From Rhizomucor pusillus (Eukaryota > Mucoromycota > Mucoromycetes > Mucorales > Lichtheimiaceae): a DNA stretch of 64,000 nt. Below are positions 1-11,272 of this stretch, piece by piece. The notes beneath the pieces are model-generated. The model was given only the letters and a program-made list of their open reading frames with translations, was not told where the DNA came from and did not search any database. Location: contig FWWN02000175.1 in the NCBI GenBank assembly GCA_900175165.2, positions 33,052 to 97,051 on the forward strand. The letters run 5' to 3'. A program made the translations under genes and the position numbers. Numbering within the stretch: the first letter of the stretch is position 1; every line of letters starts with the position of its first letter.

Positions 1-3000
1 GTATTCTGTCAGACTTGAATATTTATCCCATTTTCTCCAAACGTATAGGTATTGTACTCGAGGCAAGTTGATGTCACCCACCGTGCATATCTCTATGTTT
101 CCCTAAAAACAGTTTTTGCGACCAACAGGATGTTATCTACGGTACATTCGGTGCCCTCGTCGCGGCGGCATACTGTTTCCTCGGTATGCATAGAATGTCC
201 TTGTTTCTGGTTCCGAATGCAGCGAGAGCTAAAAATGTCGTTCAAACCTTGTGTAGCAATGTACACCGCCGATTTGGCTCGAGATCCTAACAATCCCATA
301 CCCGTGCAACCCAAATCTAGCGGTGTACTCGTCGTGTACATGTTTGTGGGCATATTTTTCGTAACTTATATCCGTACAAAAATCACCAGAGGTATGATTT
401 ATTGACACGGAGTAGGCCAATGGAACCACGCTAAAATCTCTTTGTTTTCATCACGTAAGCAAATTTTGCTTGCATCAATGCGGGGATCTTGTTATCCGTA
501 AGTTTGACGCAATTGGATCGCTGTGCACAGTGTACCTAATCCTTTTGTAGTTTGGCTTGACTGATTCATCCATTATGAAAGGTTTCCAGCCAGCTGTGAT
601 TGTAAGTCCTGAAATAATGTCTATATATTTGAGGCGAGAATGTAATTTAACACTCCATGCATAGTGGGCATTTTTGATACCCATAGCCCTAGGCGGCGGG
701 ATTGCAGTTGCCGTATCAGGTCTGATATGGCCTGCAGATAGCATGAGTAACTACATGACCGTGCTTCTGCGAACTCTTGAGGGATACAACTCGTTCTTTA
801 AAACTCACTCCAACGGCTTCCTATCGAGATCGACTGGAGAATCTGTCAAGTCTACTTTATCTACGCTCCACCAAAGTCTGGATAACAGCACTCTTTTTCT
901 GATCGATTGCAAACGAGCTGTCCGTCGCGATATTTTATTCTCGCATCTCTCCGGCGAAGACGTTAGTGCCTTAACTCGCATGGTTAAGGGAATGCGAGCA
1001 TGTCTGCACGGTGTAGGTCTTGCGCAAATACTGCGAAAGGAACTCGATAACGCCAATAGCTCGGCTTTCGAAAATTTATCGGAAGAGCAAAGGGAAATAG
1101 AGAAAGATACCCTGGAGGAAGCTGTCCAAGAACTGCAATTTCTATTCCAACAGATATCTGATTCATGCTACAACGCGATGAGCGAATGTATTGGACGCTT
1201 GTCAGCTCTTCAAGGTCCTCCCAATCGCACACCTCTCAATAGTATCTTGTGGCCATTCCCGCGATTTTTTATTTCCTCCAAGTGTCCGGCTTACGAAGGC
1301 ACACGTACTGAACCCGAAGAATTGGAGGATTTGGTCGGGAAGCTAGATATCAGAGCTGGCAAAAGCGTCGAGAATTTGCTGAAGCTTCATCATCGCATCG
1401 GTGCAACCAGAACGTACGGCGGTCTCCATCTAATATCCATGTATCGATACAATCTCAAGATTTATGCGTGCAAAATGGCAGCACTCTTGCGGTTCGTCAA
1501 GGAGCTCGAACTAAAGCGTCAGAAGCGCCGCATCTGGTTCCCAACCAACAAGGCATTTCGAAAGTGGTTCCGATCGCGTGAGATTGATACAAACATGGGC
1601 GGGGATAGCGGCGATTATGCCCAGCAAGGTGCAGAGTTGACGCTTGTGCGAACAAACACACGCACCGACGCAGGGGCGTTGGATGTGGAAAATGCAAGAT
1701 CTTCGGAAAGCGCATTTGTCAAGACACCTGCGGGAAAACTATACTACCGCGATCCGGACGTTGACCCGCCGGCCACTGCAGCGCAAATATTTTGGGACAG
1801 ACTTTACAGTATCCGGAGATGGTTTGCCGAAGTAGATACGTTCTTTGCGTTTAAAACGGCTGCTGGCACTGTCTTGTTGGCGTTGCCTATCTATCTGCCT
1901 GAAAGCGCTGCTTGGTATTACGAATGGCGTGGACAGTGGGCTCTTATCACCCTTACGCTGTGGATGTTCCCTATGACGGGCATGTTTTTATACTCGTATG
2001 TTTTTTTTATAACTCTGGATAGCAACAATGACGCTTACTTGTTTATACAGAGTTCTCCTGCGTTTGCTTGGAACGGTATTCGGCGGCGTATTCGGTATCG
2101 TTGTTTGGGAAATGACTCAAGGGAACCCATACGGTATCGCAGTTGTCATGTTCGTCGTCTTTGTCATCTTTTTCTATCTTATGGCTGTAAAACCCACTCT
2201 AAGAGTGTTGTCCATCATGACCGTTATTACTATCTTACTGGTAACAAAAGCAGAAGGAAAGAACTAAAAAAAGAAATGACATTGCTAATTGGATGACTAG
2301 GTGGTTATCTATGAGCATAACTACGTAGTTGGTGCAGTTGAAGGCAATGATCCAGTGTGGACCCTTGCTGGCAAGGTAAATGCGGAGATAGAGTTTATCA
2401 AGAACGCTATTTAAATTAACAATATCTTTACAGAGAATGCTGCTTGTCGTGATTGGTGTCGCTGCGTGTGCTATCCTATCATTGATCCCTTACCCAGTTA
2501 CAGGGCGCGTTGAATTAAGAAAGCGTTTGTCTCAGACCATCCGCGATATTGGCAAATTATATGGTATCCTTGCGGTCCATATGGTACAACCCAATCTGGC
2601 TTATCAAGAGGCAACTGCGCAGCAGGCTAAAGGTTTCCGGAAACTTGCACTCAATATTCGACGACAAGTTGCGGACGAACGCAGTTTCCACAAGCTTGCT
2701 GTTTTCGAGCCCCCGCTTCGAGGCCGGTTCCCAAAGGAGAGCTACGAGACGATCCTTGAAAAAGTGGACAACATGGCCGATCTGGTGTTTGACATGGTGA
2801 GTACTTGGAAAAAAGAAAAGATTCATGTCTCTTTTTTCTAAACGAGTGGATCAAAAAAGGGGCATGTCATTCATGATATCACTGGACCCTGGAGACAACA
2901 GATTGCCTCGACTCTTACAAGCGAGCGTAGAGATTACGTAAGGACACAAAAGCTTATTGTATACTTTGCATGCGCATTAACACTATCAACGCTTGGTCAC

Positions 3001-3299
3001 TTTAGCTTGCATCTATCATGACAACACTTAAACTTTTATCCGCTACCTTGTCCGCGAAAATGGCGTTGCCGCCGTATCTGATTGCACCTGGTGAAGCTCG
3101 AGAGCGGTTCAGCAGAGCACTCGAACGCAACATTCGACTTCGTATTGAGGATATCAACAATCCATCGTTCCTTCCATATACTACCTACGTTGTGCTCAGC
3201 GCTACCTTTGTCACGGAGCTGCAAGCTTTGCTCGAAGCAGTTGAAGACTTGGTGGGCATCGAGGATCCCGAAGAATGGCTGCGCCAAAACTATTATTAA
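1..3299 (+). CDS. DUF2421 / aromatic-acid-exporter-like membrane protein, 5' part outside window
   Basis: This is the 3' part of a multi-exon gene for a large membrane protein of the fungal DUF2421 (brefeldin-A-sensitivity-related, ArAE/fusaric-acid-resistance-like) family. Family members have two hydrophobic helical bundles separated by long soluble regions and are thought to act as exporters of organic anions. The sequence shows exon-like segments near 130-390 (including PIPVQPKSSG, typical of the family, followed by a hydrophobic stretch), a long open segment about 674-2000 with hydrophobic helices near its start and end, a second membrane bundle near 2050-2270 and 2437-2510, and C-terminal soluble exons at 2437-2780, about 2850-2940 and 3018-3299. 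Stop codons between these segments coincide with GT...AG boundaries. The 5' exons lie beyond position 1. Substrate is unknown; family assignment is fairly safe, exact exon borders are not. Confidence 0.75.
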
Positions 3300-3671
3300 A
3301 TTCGTTCTGTGTACCATGTTCTTGTTCAATGATGACGAATAATTCATTTACATTATCCTTTTCGAGTTTCTTGATGCATTATCTATAGTAGCACTTGGAG
3401 CGGAAAGAGCAAGAGCAAGGCATAAGGACTTCACTTGTAGCATATAAGGACACGCATTATAGCTGCTTGTAATTTGATAATTTCAGTACATACCTCAAGA
3501 TTTCTTAGCAGACATCCTGCTGGGACAAATCGATCTATACATCAGACTGTCGCCGGCGCGGGATTGGTCAGCAAGTGCAATTGCGTGCTTGTGTGTCATC
3601 GGGGTTTCCTCAAGAGGTGTGTGCGCTCCTTCTGACAGGCACCGACTTAAACCTTTTTCCCCACACTTGAA
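3300..3671. other. Intergenic region upstream of cysteine synthase
   Basis: No coding segment recognised. It carries the 3' end of the membrane-protein gene and the presumed promoter of the cysteine synthase gene, whose ATG is at 3672. Confidence 0.5.
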
Positions 3672-5013
3672 ATGAACCCTCTCCGTGCATTTGCTCGAGC
3701 GTATTCCACTGTACACCCTGGCGTCCGTCCTGGAGTAAGTTCCTTTGAGGCTTACCTGGCTTACGTCCGAAAGCAAGCTAAAGCGATTCATTCTTTAGAT
3801 CACCAACGGTTTCATTGGCGCCATTGGAAACACACCTCTCGTAAGTATATCTAGAGATAGGCAGATAGAACTTGCGAGATCAATGCATGCCGGAATAGAT
3901 CCGCTTGAACCGTCTCAGCGAGGAGACTGGCTCTGAGATCCTTGCAAAGGCTGAATTTATGAACCCCGGTGGTTCCGTCAAGGACCGTGCTGCCTTGTAT
4001 GTCGTCAAAGATGCCGAAGAGAAGGGTCTTATCCGTCCAGGAGGCACTGTTGTTGAGGGTACCGCTGGCAACACTGGTATTGGCTTGGCTCACGTCTGCC
4101 GTGCAAAGGGCTACAAGTGCGTGATTTACATGCCAAACACTCAGGTACGGCCTTGCCGTCTGGATGCAAAATAGGATTATGCAATTGACGTTTAGGTTGT
4201 ATCTAGTCTCAAGAGAAGATCGATCTGCTGCGCATGTTGGGTGCAGAGGTATACCCGGTCCCTGCTGTCGCCTTCGACAACCCGCAAAACTACAACCATC
4301 AGGCACGTCGCCACGCCGAAAACTTAGAAAATGCAGTGTGGACCAACCAATTCGACAACATTGCCAACCGCCGTGCACATATCGAGACAACTGGTCCGGA
4401 GATTTGGGAGCAGACTGAGGGCACTGTTGACGCCTTTACATGCGCCACTGGTACTGCTGGTACGCTCGCCGGCACTGCTCGCTTCTTGAAGACCAAGAAC
4501 AGTAACGTCAAAATCTACGTTGCTGATCCTCCCGGATCTGTCTTGCACAGCTACTTCCAGAGCGGTGGCAAACTCTTCGAGCGCGAAGGAGGATCTATCA
4601 CCGAGGGTATCGGTCAGGGTCGTATCACGGATAACATGGCGCAGGATGTCGATCTGGTCGATGGCTCGTTCCGTATTCCTGATGAGGAATCCATCAGTAT
4701 GTTGTACAGATTGCTTGACGAGGAGGGTATTTATGTCGGCGCCAGCTCCGCGTTGAATGTGGTGGCTGCTACCAAGGTTGCCAAGGAACTCGGCAAGGGC
4801 AAAAAGGTTGTTACCATTCTTGCTGATGGCGCCTACAGATACCAATCTCGATTGTTCAGTAAGTTTTGCACACTGCTGCATTGTTACCTGCTGGGATTGA
4901 TCAAACTGACAAATTTACCTTTTTACCTTTATCCAGGCCGCAAATGGTTGGAATCTAAGAAGCTCGATACCGCTATCCCCGAGCACCTTCAAAAGTACAT
5001 TGTTCTTCCCTAG
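3672..5013 (+). CDS. Cysteine synthase (PLP-dependent, mitochondrial-type)
   Basis: Exons 3672-3734, 3799-3840, 3899-4144, 4207-4858 and 4937-5013 join to 359 residues. Cysteine synthases make cysteine from O-acetylserine (or a related activated serine) and sulfide. The protein has an N-terminal stretch rich in Arg/Ala with no acidic residue ([14 protein letters not shown]), which looks like a mitochondrial targeting peptide. It then has the PLP-lysine motif GGSVKDRAA, the substrate/phosphate loop GTAGNTGIG and a full fold-type II catalytic core ending in a short C-terminal tail. GTAGNTGIG and the tail resemble the fungal mitochondrial Mcy1/YGR012W-like branch more than the bacterial CysK type, but that branch call is from memory. 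All introns are GT-AG and phases are consistent. The enzyme would give the organism a sulfide-assimilation step in mitochondria. Confidence 0.92.
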
Positions 5014-5151
5014 ACATCTTGGTTCTTATTCTGTGCAGCATAGATGTAAAAATATATACATATACATGCTTAGTTTTGTGACTTGTTTGTCTACGGTCTT
5101 GAAAGTTATTTGCTGAGTGTGCTTTTTACTTTCCAACTCTGTGCCGATTCA

Positions 5152-5745
5152 ATGGGCAAGAAGAAGAATGCCAAGGACGGTCCCAGTCAACAACATTTGC
5201 AGGCGTACCAACGCATGAACTTTCTTCATCAGGCGGCAGTCTTAATGACAACGATTGTTGAACATAATTCAAACGATAGCCAGCGACAACCATCACGATC
5301 GAAGCATGTGTGGCAAGGCGATCCCAAGGGGTCACTTGCTCCTTTAGGACGATATTACAACAACACGATGAAGAAAATTAGTAGGAAGCTTGTGTCACGA
5401 GTGTAATTACAGAAAGTTATTTTTCAACACCTTTGTTGTCAAGTACTTAATAATTCTGTTTTACAGTGATCCAAGTATCAAGAGATCCGTGTGTAAACGA
5501 TGTGACACAACTTTGATACCCGGCAGAACTGCATCTGTGCGCATTACATGTAAGTAATCGTTTGCTCCTGAAAAGGTACAAAGGGTAGTTGCTAACATTG
5601 GCAAACAGCTCGACCGCAGACCGCCACTGTTACTCAATGTAATATCTGTGGATGTACAAAACATCTGCTAGCTGGAAAAAAACACGAGCTCTTTAACGAG
5701 AAAAATGCTTTGGAGCAGCTATTAAATGATGATAAACTTGATTGA
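5152..5745 (+). CDS. RPR2: RNase P protein subunit Rpp21/Rpr2
   Basis: Exons 5152-5402, 5467-5549 and 5609-5745 give 156 residues. The protein belongs to the Rpr2/Rpp21/Snm1 family, a zinc-binding subunit of nuclear RNase P that helps mature the 5' ends of tRNAs. The first exon holds the helical N-terminal part (LHQAAVLM region). The second begins DPSIKRSVCKRC and the third contains CNICGC, so the four zinc-ligand cysteines come as two CxxC pairs split between exons 2 and 3, as in the family. Length fits the 150-170 residue norm. The first intron uses GTAATT at 5403; that choice of donor is fixed by reading frame. The stop codon lies only 26 bp before the ATG of the next gene. Confidence 0.85.
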
Positions 5746-5771
5746 ATCCCCACCTTTTTCCTTTTGTCAAT

Positions 5772-7724
5772 ATGTTTGCCAATGACTGGGCAGCTTCGCC
5801 CAATGGGTTCTCATCGCCATTCGACGAGAATCCTTTTGCATCGTCTCCTAGGAATGAGGTAGCCAGTCAAACGCAAATGCGATTGAAAGAGAGAAAAAGA
5901 AAAAGTATAAGAGTTTGCGCTTATCAGGAAGAACTAGTCGTTTGAGCAGGCACCAACGTCACCCTCGATACCTGTAGAATACAGCGACAGCAATGGCGAC
6001 CAACCACAACAGCGCAATGCTCACGGACGGTACATGACCATTCGTGTTAGCGATCCACAGAAACAGGCTGGCAGTTTAGGAGTAGGGTCGTATATCACCT
6101 ATCTGATAACCACCGAGGTCAGTCTATTGAGTATATGTAAACAGCCCTCTTATCAGACTGCGCTGACACTGCCAGTCGCAGACCAACGTGGAGACGTTTT
6201 CCTCAACTACACCTAGGCCTGTTCGCCGACGTTTCCAGGATTTCGTCTGGCTCCATCGGGCACTTTTGCTTGAATATCCAGCGTGCGTCGTGCCGCCTCT
6301 CCCGGAGAAAAATCGGATCGGTACGATATATCTTTGTTGGGTGCGAATAACCAACCCCTGCTATTGATCAAAGAATATGCAATCTAGGCTACGTGAATGG
6401 TGGGCGGTTTGACGAACAATTCATAGAAAAGCGACGACTAGGGTAACATCTCAAATCAGCATGGATAACGGTAATGATATTCTGATCCTTTTTGCGTGTT
6501 TTATGCAACCAGTCTGCAATGGTTTTTGGATCGCGTATCGTCTCATCCGTATCTACAAGCATCGCAGTGCACTCGTATATTTTTGGAGTCAGTGGATTTT
6601 GTGAGTTGTACCCTGAATCAGTACAAGAGCCGCTGATTCATAATCCCAATCTACATAGCAAAACGACAAACGGGTGCATGAAGCACGATTTCCTGATACA
6701 GGGTCTTTGTTAGAATCATTTGGAGATGCATTGATGAACGCATTTAGCAAGATTCAAAAACCAGATCAGAGGTTTTTGGATATGAAGGATTATGTCGATA
6801 AATTTGAAGATAACCTCAAGCACATTGAAAAACTATACTCTCGGATAAGCAGTCGCCAAGAGGGTACGATCTTACACGATTTCTTGAAAGATTGTCGCTC
6901 ACTGACTCCACTCCGTCGCAGATCTCGTACAGGATTACAAGAATTTTGCATGGAGTGTTCGTGAGATATCAGCAATGGAATCCGATATTGGTCTACCGCT
7001 GCGACAGTTTGCAGAGACAACAGAGTCTTATGCGAAATCAATGAAGGACATGGTGAGAGAATGCCAAAATGATATCCATGTCGAGTTTACTAACAATAGT
7101 CAAGACCAGGAAAGAAAATATTCTGTTTATGAATGATATTCATGAGTTATTGGCTTACTGCGCTGCAGTCAAGGTATACAATGACTTGGCGAAGCTGATA
7201 ATGTCAAGACATTTACACTAATGTTAAAAAATAGCAAACATTGCAGAAACGGGATGAGAGCCAGATCGACTTTGAAGAGCTCTCCAAATTTTTACAGCGG
7301 GCAATTGAGGAGCGAGAGAGAGTAGGCGTCAACCCAGTCAAGATTGCCGAGTTGGATACCAAGATACAAGAGGTAGGTAGGAAAATAGTAATGTCCGAGC
7401 AAAGAGATCTAACAGCATCTTCTTCGCAGCTGGAAACCGAAGTAGCACGAACAAGCGATATTACGAACGGTTTTTCTACGCAAATGACTGAAGAATATGA
7501 ATTTTTCCAGCGATCCAAGACAGCGGAACTCAAACAGAGTCTAAGTGCATATGCTGACAGCCGCATAGAGTTCTATTCTAATGTGAGCTAGTTACTAGCT
7601 AATCTTGCATTTATCAGAAATACTCATATGGTTCAAATAGGGAATATCGCAGTGGGAGGCAATTCTACCTGTGCTCGAGCGGATGGATGTTGCCGAGGAT
7701 ACGATCCAGGAAACTCTAAAGTGA
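5772..7724 (+). CDS. SNX4: Sorting nexin Snx4 / Atg24-like (PX-BAR)
   Basis: Multi-exon gene for a PX-BAR sorting nexin. The first exon starts MFANDWAASPNGF and ends at a GTAGCC donor near 5858; the next (about 5951-6118) leads into the PX domain with TIRVSDPQKQ. Later exons contain RRRFQDFVWLH and VVPPLPEKN, the core PX motifs for phosphatidylinositol 3-phosphate binding, followed by GGRFDEQFIEKRR and LQWFLDRV. Segments at about 6655-7590 are long amphipathic helices of a BAR domain, and the last exon ends EDTIQETLK with a stop at 7722-7724. Snx4 retrieves cargo from endosomes and acts in selective autophagy. I chose 5772 as start because it is the first ATG after the upstream stop. Some small exon borders in 6200-6650 and 6850-7250 are approximate. 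Confidence 0.83.
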
Positions 7725-8477
7725 AAACCAAGAGAATCTCCATTTTCATGTATACCAATTAAAAGCATATTGCAATGTAAATAAAGCGTTCCCATTCAAA
7801 TTCCTAGAGATATCCGTTTCGTTTAATCGTGACAGGTATAATCATTTCTTGCATTGATGTTGGTACCCATAGTACCACAAGTTTAAATATGGATCTGGGT
7901 GTTTAAGTCTTGGATCGGCGCAGCGGAAAATTTTTTCTCTTCACGGAAGTACATATTCAGCGTTGTGCGATTCTACCGGCTTCGCTGTAGTTTTCTTTCA
8001 AGAGGAAGATTGATCTTTAACTTCCATGTCGACTTTCTGAAACACCACAGAATAGTCGATACTATAAAAGACCGAAATGTCAAAAAATATGTAATATGAT
8101 GCAAATGAAAAAGAATTCGATACTACTTGCACAAGATCGGGACATTCCTTAGATATAAAAAAGAAGAAGATCACAGAATTTTAAGAATCGAGCATTGTTG
8201 TCTATATGATGCTAGCACTGCTGAGGTGGACGATCTGGACCATTAACATGGATGTGTATCTTGATCGTCATCCATTGCTATATCGGTGAAGCTGAACGTG
8301 ATACATACTGTAAGCAACTGCATATTCCGGGCGCAAATGGAAACATCCATTGGGTGGCCTGGAAGTTATTTCATGTGCAGTTGCAGCGTTCATGCATATG
8401 ACACTGGCGCTTTATTTTTTCTTCTCCCTATTGGATTGTTCTCTGGTTTCTCTTTCCTTTATTCCTTGAATTCTCAG
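7725..8477. other. Intergenic region upstream of the CaM-kinase gene
   Basis: About 750 bp, AT-rich. A methionine-initiated open stretch at 8286-8477 runs in frame into the kinase start, but it is hydrophobic and unlike the kinase family N-terminus, so I treat it as 5' leader. Nothing else recognised. Confidence 0.45.
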
Positions 8478-9987
8478 ATGGGCATTCTTACCGCACTTGA
8501 TACACTTGTTAATGGATTTGCACCCAAATCATATGAAAAGAAAAGATGCTACAGATTTGGTAACGTGCTAGGTTAGTGTCGTGAGTTCGTGTGTGTTTGC
8601 AATATCCTTTATTCAATGTCTAAAGGCTGCGGATATTAGGAAGTGGCGCTTTCGGATCAGTAAAAAGGGCTACTCGAATATCTGACGGCCGAGAGGTCGC
8701 AATCAAGATCATTCCAAAACGCAATGTCAAAGATCGTCAGGGCATGGTTTACGCAGAAGTGAAGATGCTTCAAGGTCTAGAACATCCAAATATTGTAAAG
8801 CTGTATGACTGGTTTGAGTCTCGGTAGGCCCTTTTTCATTCACAGTCGGATCAGGAACTGACTGTAGGTTCTATCTTACCTTTCATCGTTAGAGAAAAAT
8901 TCTACCTCGTTTTCGAATTGCAAGTTACAAATGCTCCCTATATTCGTGCATTCTTGAACTCATACTCTTCATTTAGAGCGACGGGTGGCGAACTGTTCGA
9001 ACGTCTATTTGAACGGGGCAAACTTACCGAGAACGACGCTGCTAATGTTGTGCGCTCCATCCTATGCGGTCTGGAGTATTTACATAACCACAAGATCATT
9101 CACAGAGGTAACAACATCTGCATCGCCGGACGAGGGATATCCACTTATTTTCTAAATGCAAAAGATTTGAAGCCTGAGAATCTTCTCTTCAAAAGCCAAG
9201 ATCCTGATGCCGAGCTTTTAATTTGTGATTTTGGGTCAGTGCGCTTGGCAACATCCTCCGCCATTTGCTGACAAGAGTATTTTATACATAGTATCGCGAA
9301 GCTGGACGGAGATAACTTACCATTGCATACTGTGTGCGGTTCGCCGGGATATGTTGCTCCAGAAGTCTTTTTAAAAAAGGGATATGGTTCGGCGATAGAT
9401 ATTTGGAGCGCTGGGTAAATACAATTGGGTAGACACAGCGTAGATCACGTTGATTTCGTTTTAACGGCATTGTGCGTGTTCATCCAGTGTAATCGCGTAT
9501 ACTCTGTAGGTATTTTCAAGATAGGATAAGAAGATACATCTAGTTGTTGACCAGTTCCTTTGTTGCAACCCAGACTCTGTGGTTACCAACCTTTCCAGGC
9601 AGAGGATATGCCTGAGCTAATCAACGAAGTAACAAATGGAAGATATCAGTTCCATGAACGGTATTGGCGCAACATAACAGTGGATGGCAAGTAAAATAAT
9701 TCTTAGGCATTCTCCATTGTGAAACAATTTGCTGATACGCTCCTACAGCCAAAGACTTTGTGCGCCGTTTATTGACATTGGATCCGAGCAAACGACCAAC
9801 AGCTTCCGAAGCTTTGAAAGACAAGTGGCTCGCCAATCAATCACCTTCCAACGTTGGTTTGCTTGAAACAGTTTGGGAAAACTTGCAACCTGGGCAAAAG
9901 TTACGCACCGTAGTAGGTGTAATCAAGGCTATCAATCGATTCCGCGATGTTGCAAACGATAGACAAGTAGAAAATAATGATGCATGA
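8478..9987 (+). CDS. Calcium/calmodulin-dependent protein kinase (CaMK I-like)
   Basis: Nine exons (8478-8571, 8640-8823, 8893-8919, 8977-9107, 9165-9234, 9292-9414, 9488-9505, 9574-9686, 9749-9987) join to 332 residues, the usual fungal CaMK length. The kinase domain fills about residues 25-285: glycine loop [16 protein letters not shown] lysine, IIHRDLKPENL catalytic loop, DFGIAKLDG, and a GSPGYVAPE activation segment end. The C-terminal [16 protein letters not shown] stretch is a basic amphipathic helix like the calmodulin-binding/autoinhibitory segment. It would phosphorylate serine/threonine in response to Ca2+/calmodulin. Two introns (8920-8976 and 9687-9748) need GC donors to keep frame, and one exon is only 18 nt. 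The stop codon is one base from the COQ3 stop on the other strand. Confidence 0.92.
8920..8976 (+). other. GC-AG intron, 57 nt, in frame and stop-free
   Basis: Donor GCAAGT, acceptor TTTAG. Splicing gives the canonical FELATGGELF of CaM kinases. Retention would insert 19 residues without a stop, so alternative isoforms are possible. Confidence 0.75.
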
Positions 9988-9988
9988 C

Positions 9989-10941
9989 CTAATGTTTCTT
10001 TGCTGTTAAAAAGTAATTGACTTCAAAAGATTCTATGCCGCAAGGTGTCGCGTCGCTAGTATCTGAAATCCACCATTTACGTTTCAAAGGATCCCAGTAG
10101 ATTCCACGCACATCCTGCACACTCCACTCTGCGCCGAGAGATTCAACGCCGCTTTTGAGTTCTCGAGTAGTTATATATTTTGACCAATCGTGCGTTCCGC
10201 GGTGGACCAGTCGAAGAATATCTTCGGCGAGGAAGACGGTGAGCAAGTAAGATGTGACCGTTCGTGACATCGTCGACATGAACAAGTGTCCTCCAGGTTT
10301 CACCAAATCGGCACAGGTGTGTAAGAATTGCATAGGGTTGCTAACATGCTCAATAATCTCCATGGCCATCACCGCATCAAAGGCTTCTTTTTTCTCCTTT
10401 ACGAGTTCCTCTAGAGAATATGTCTCTGTAAGTCATGCATTTTACAGCAACGCTGAGATGTATGCCGCTGCTGTTGCTGCTTACCAGCAGTTGTATTTCG
10501 GTATTCGAGTTTGCCAGGTCCTCGCCACAACCGCGGATCTTGGCGTGCATGCACTTGAGCTGTTTTGATATTGTCAGAAGATGCGTCGGCACCCACAACG
10601 TTTGCACCAAGTCGCGTCAATGACTTTATTCAGATATTAGCACAATAAATTCGTCGAGCCTCATTCCTTATTCCATTTACCTCTGATAAGAACCCGCCAC
10701 CGCAACCTATATCGAGCATATTTAAGCCTTGGAACGGCTTGGAAGACTCCGGGTCGACTCCAAGCTGCTTGCGCACGTAACTTACACGTGCAGGATTCAT
10801 GATTTGCAGCATGCCAAACTCGCCATCGGGATCCCACCACTCGGCTGCTTTCTCGCTGAACTTTTTAATTTCGCTTGCATCGACTGTAGAGAAACATCGG
10901 TGCAACGACCTCGCTTTCGTCAACACAGGCCGCAAAAACAT
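9989..10941 (-). CDS. COQ3: Ubiquinone biosynthesis O-methyltransferase COQ3
   Basis: Exons (minus strand) 10941-10681, 10623-10485 and 10425-9989 join to 278 residues. COQ3 carries out the two O-methylations of coenzyme Q synthesis on the matrix face of the mitochondrial inner membrane. The start MFLRPVLTKARSLHRCF is a good mitochondrial presequence; an upstream TTG-initiated extension is ignored. Motifs: AAEWWDPDGEF near the N-terminus, SAM-binding motif I MLDIGCGGGFLSE, acidic motif NVVGADAS, and AMEIIEHVSNP, all characteristic of the UbiG/COQ3 family. The C-terminus contains GIYWDPLKRKW and ends in TAKKH. Both introns are GT-AG. It is convergent with the CaM kinase, the two stop codons being separated by a single base. 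Confidence 0.93.
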
Positions 10942-11272
10942 TTTGTCAGCTGGCCCAGATGCAATTCGAAACCTCTTGACAAAATCTGCCAAATTTTTAA
11001 ACTCCAGCTACTTTGTAGAGACATCAACGCGGTGTACTTCCACAGCTTTATGCAATGTTTTCCTTGACGGTTTGCTGCATACTAGTGTAAACGTCGATAG
11101 CATAACGACACTAAAATATGAATAAATGGGACGGTGAAGGAATTCTTTGATTGCAAAAGCAATAACCGATTGAAAACAGCGTGCATATAAAAAGCGCGTG
11201 TATATCCTCCCATCCAAAACGCACTTAATACATCGTGAGATTATTATTGCTTTGGCGTAAAAAATCAATGTA
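10942..11272. other. Intergenic region, COQ3 promoter / TLP 3' flank
   Basis: 331 bp containing the presumed COQ3 promoter (minus strand) and the 3' flank of the thaumatin-like gene. No coding segment recognised. Confidence 0.45.

Noticed and set aside
8286..8477. In-frame N-terminal extension of the CaM kinase with hydrophobic segments
   Set aside because: CaMK I proteins start shortly before the glycine loop; the extension has no family match and is likely 5' leader.
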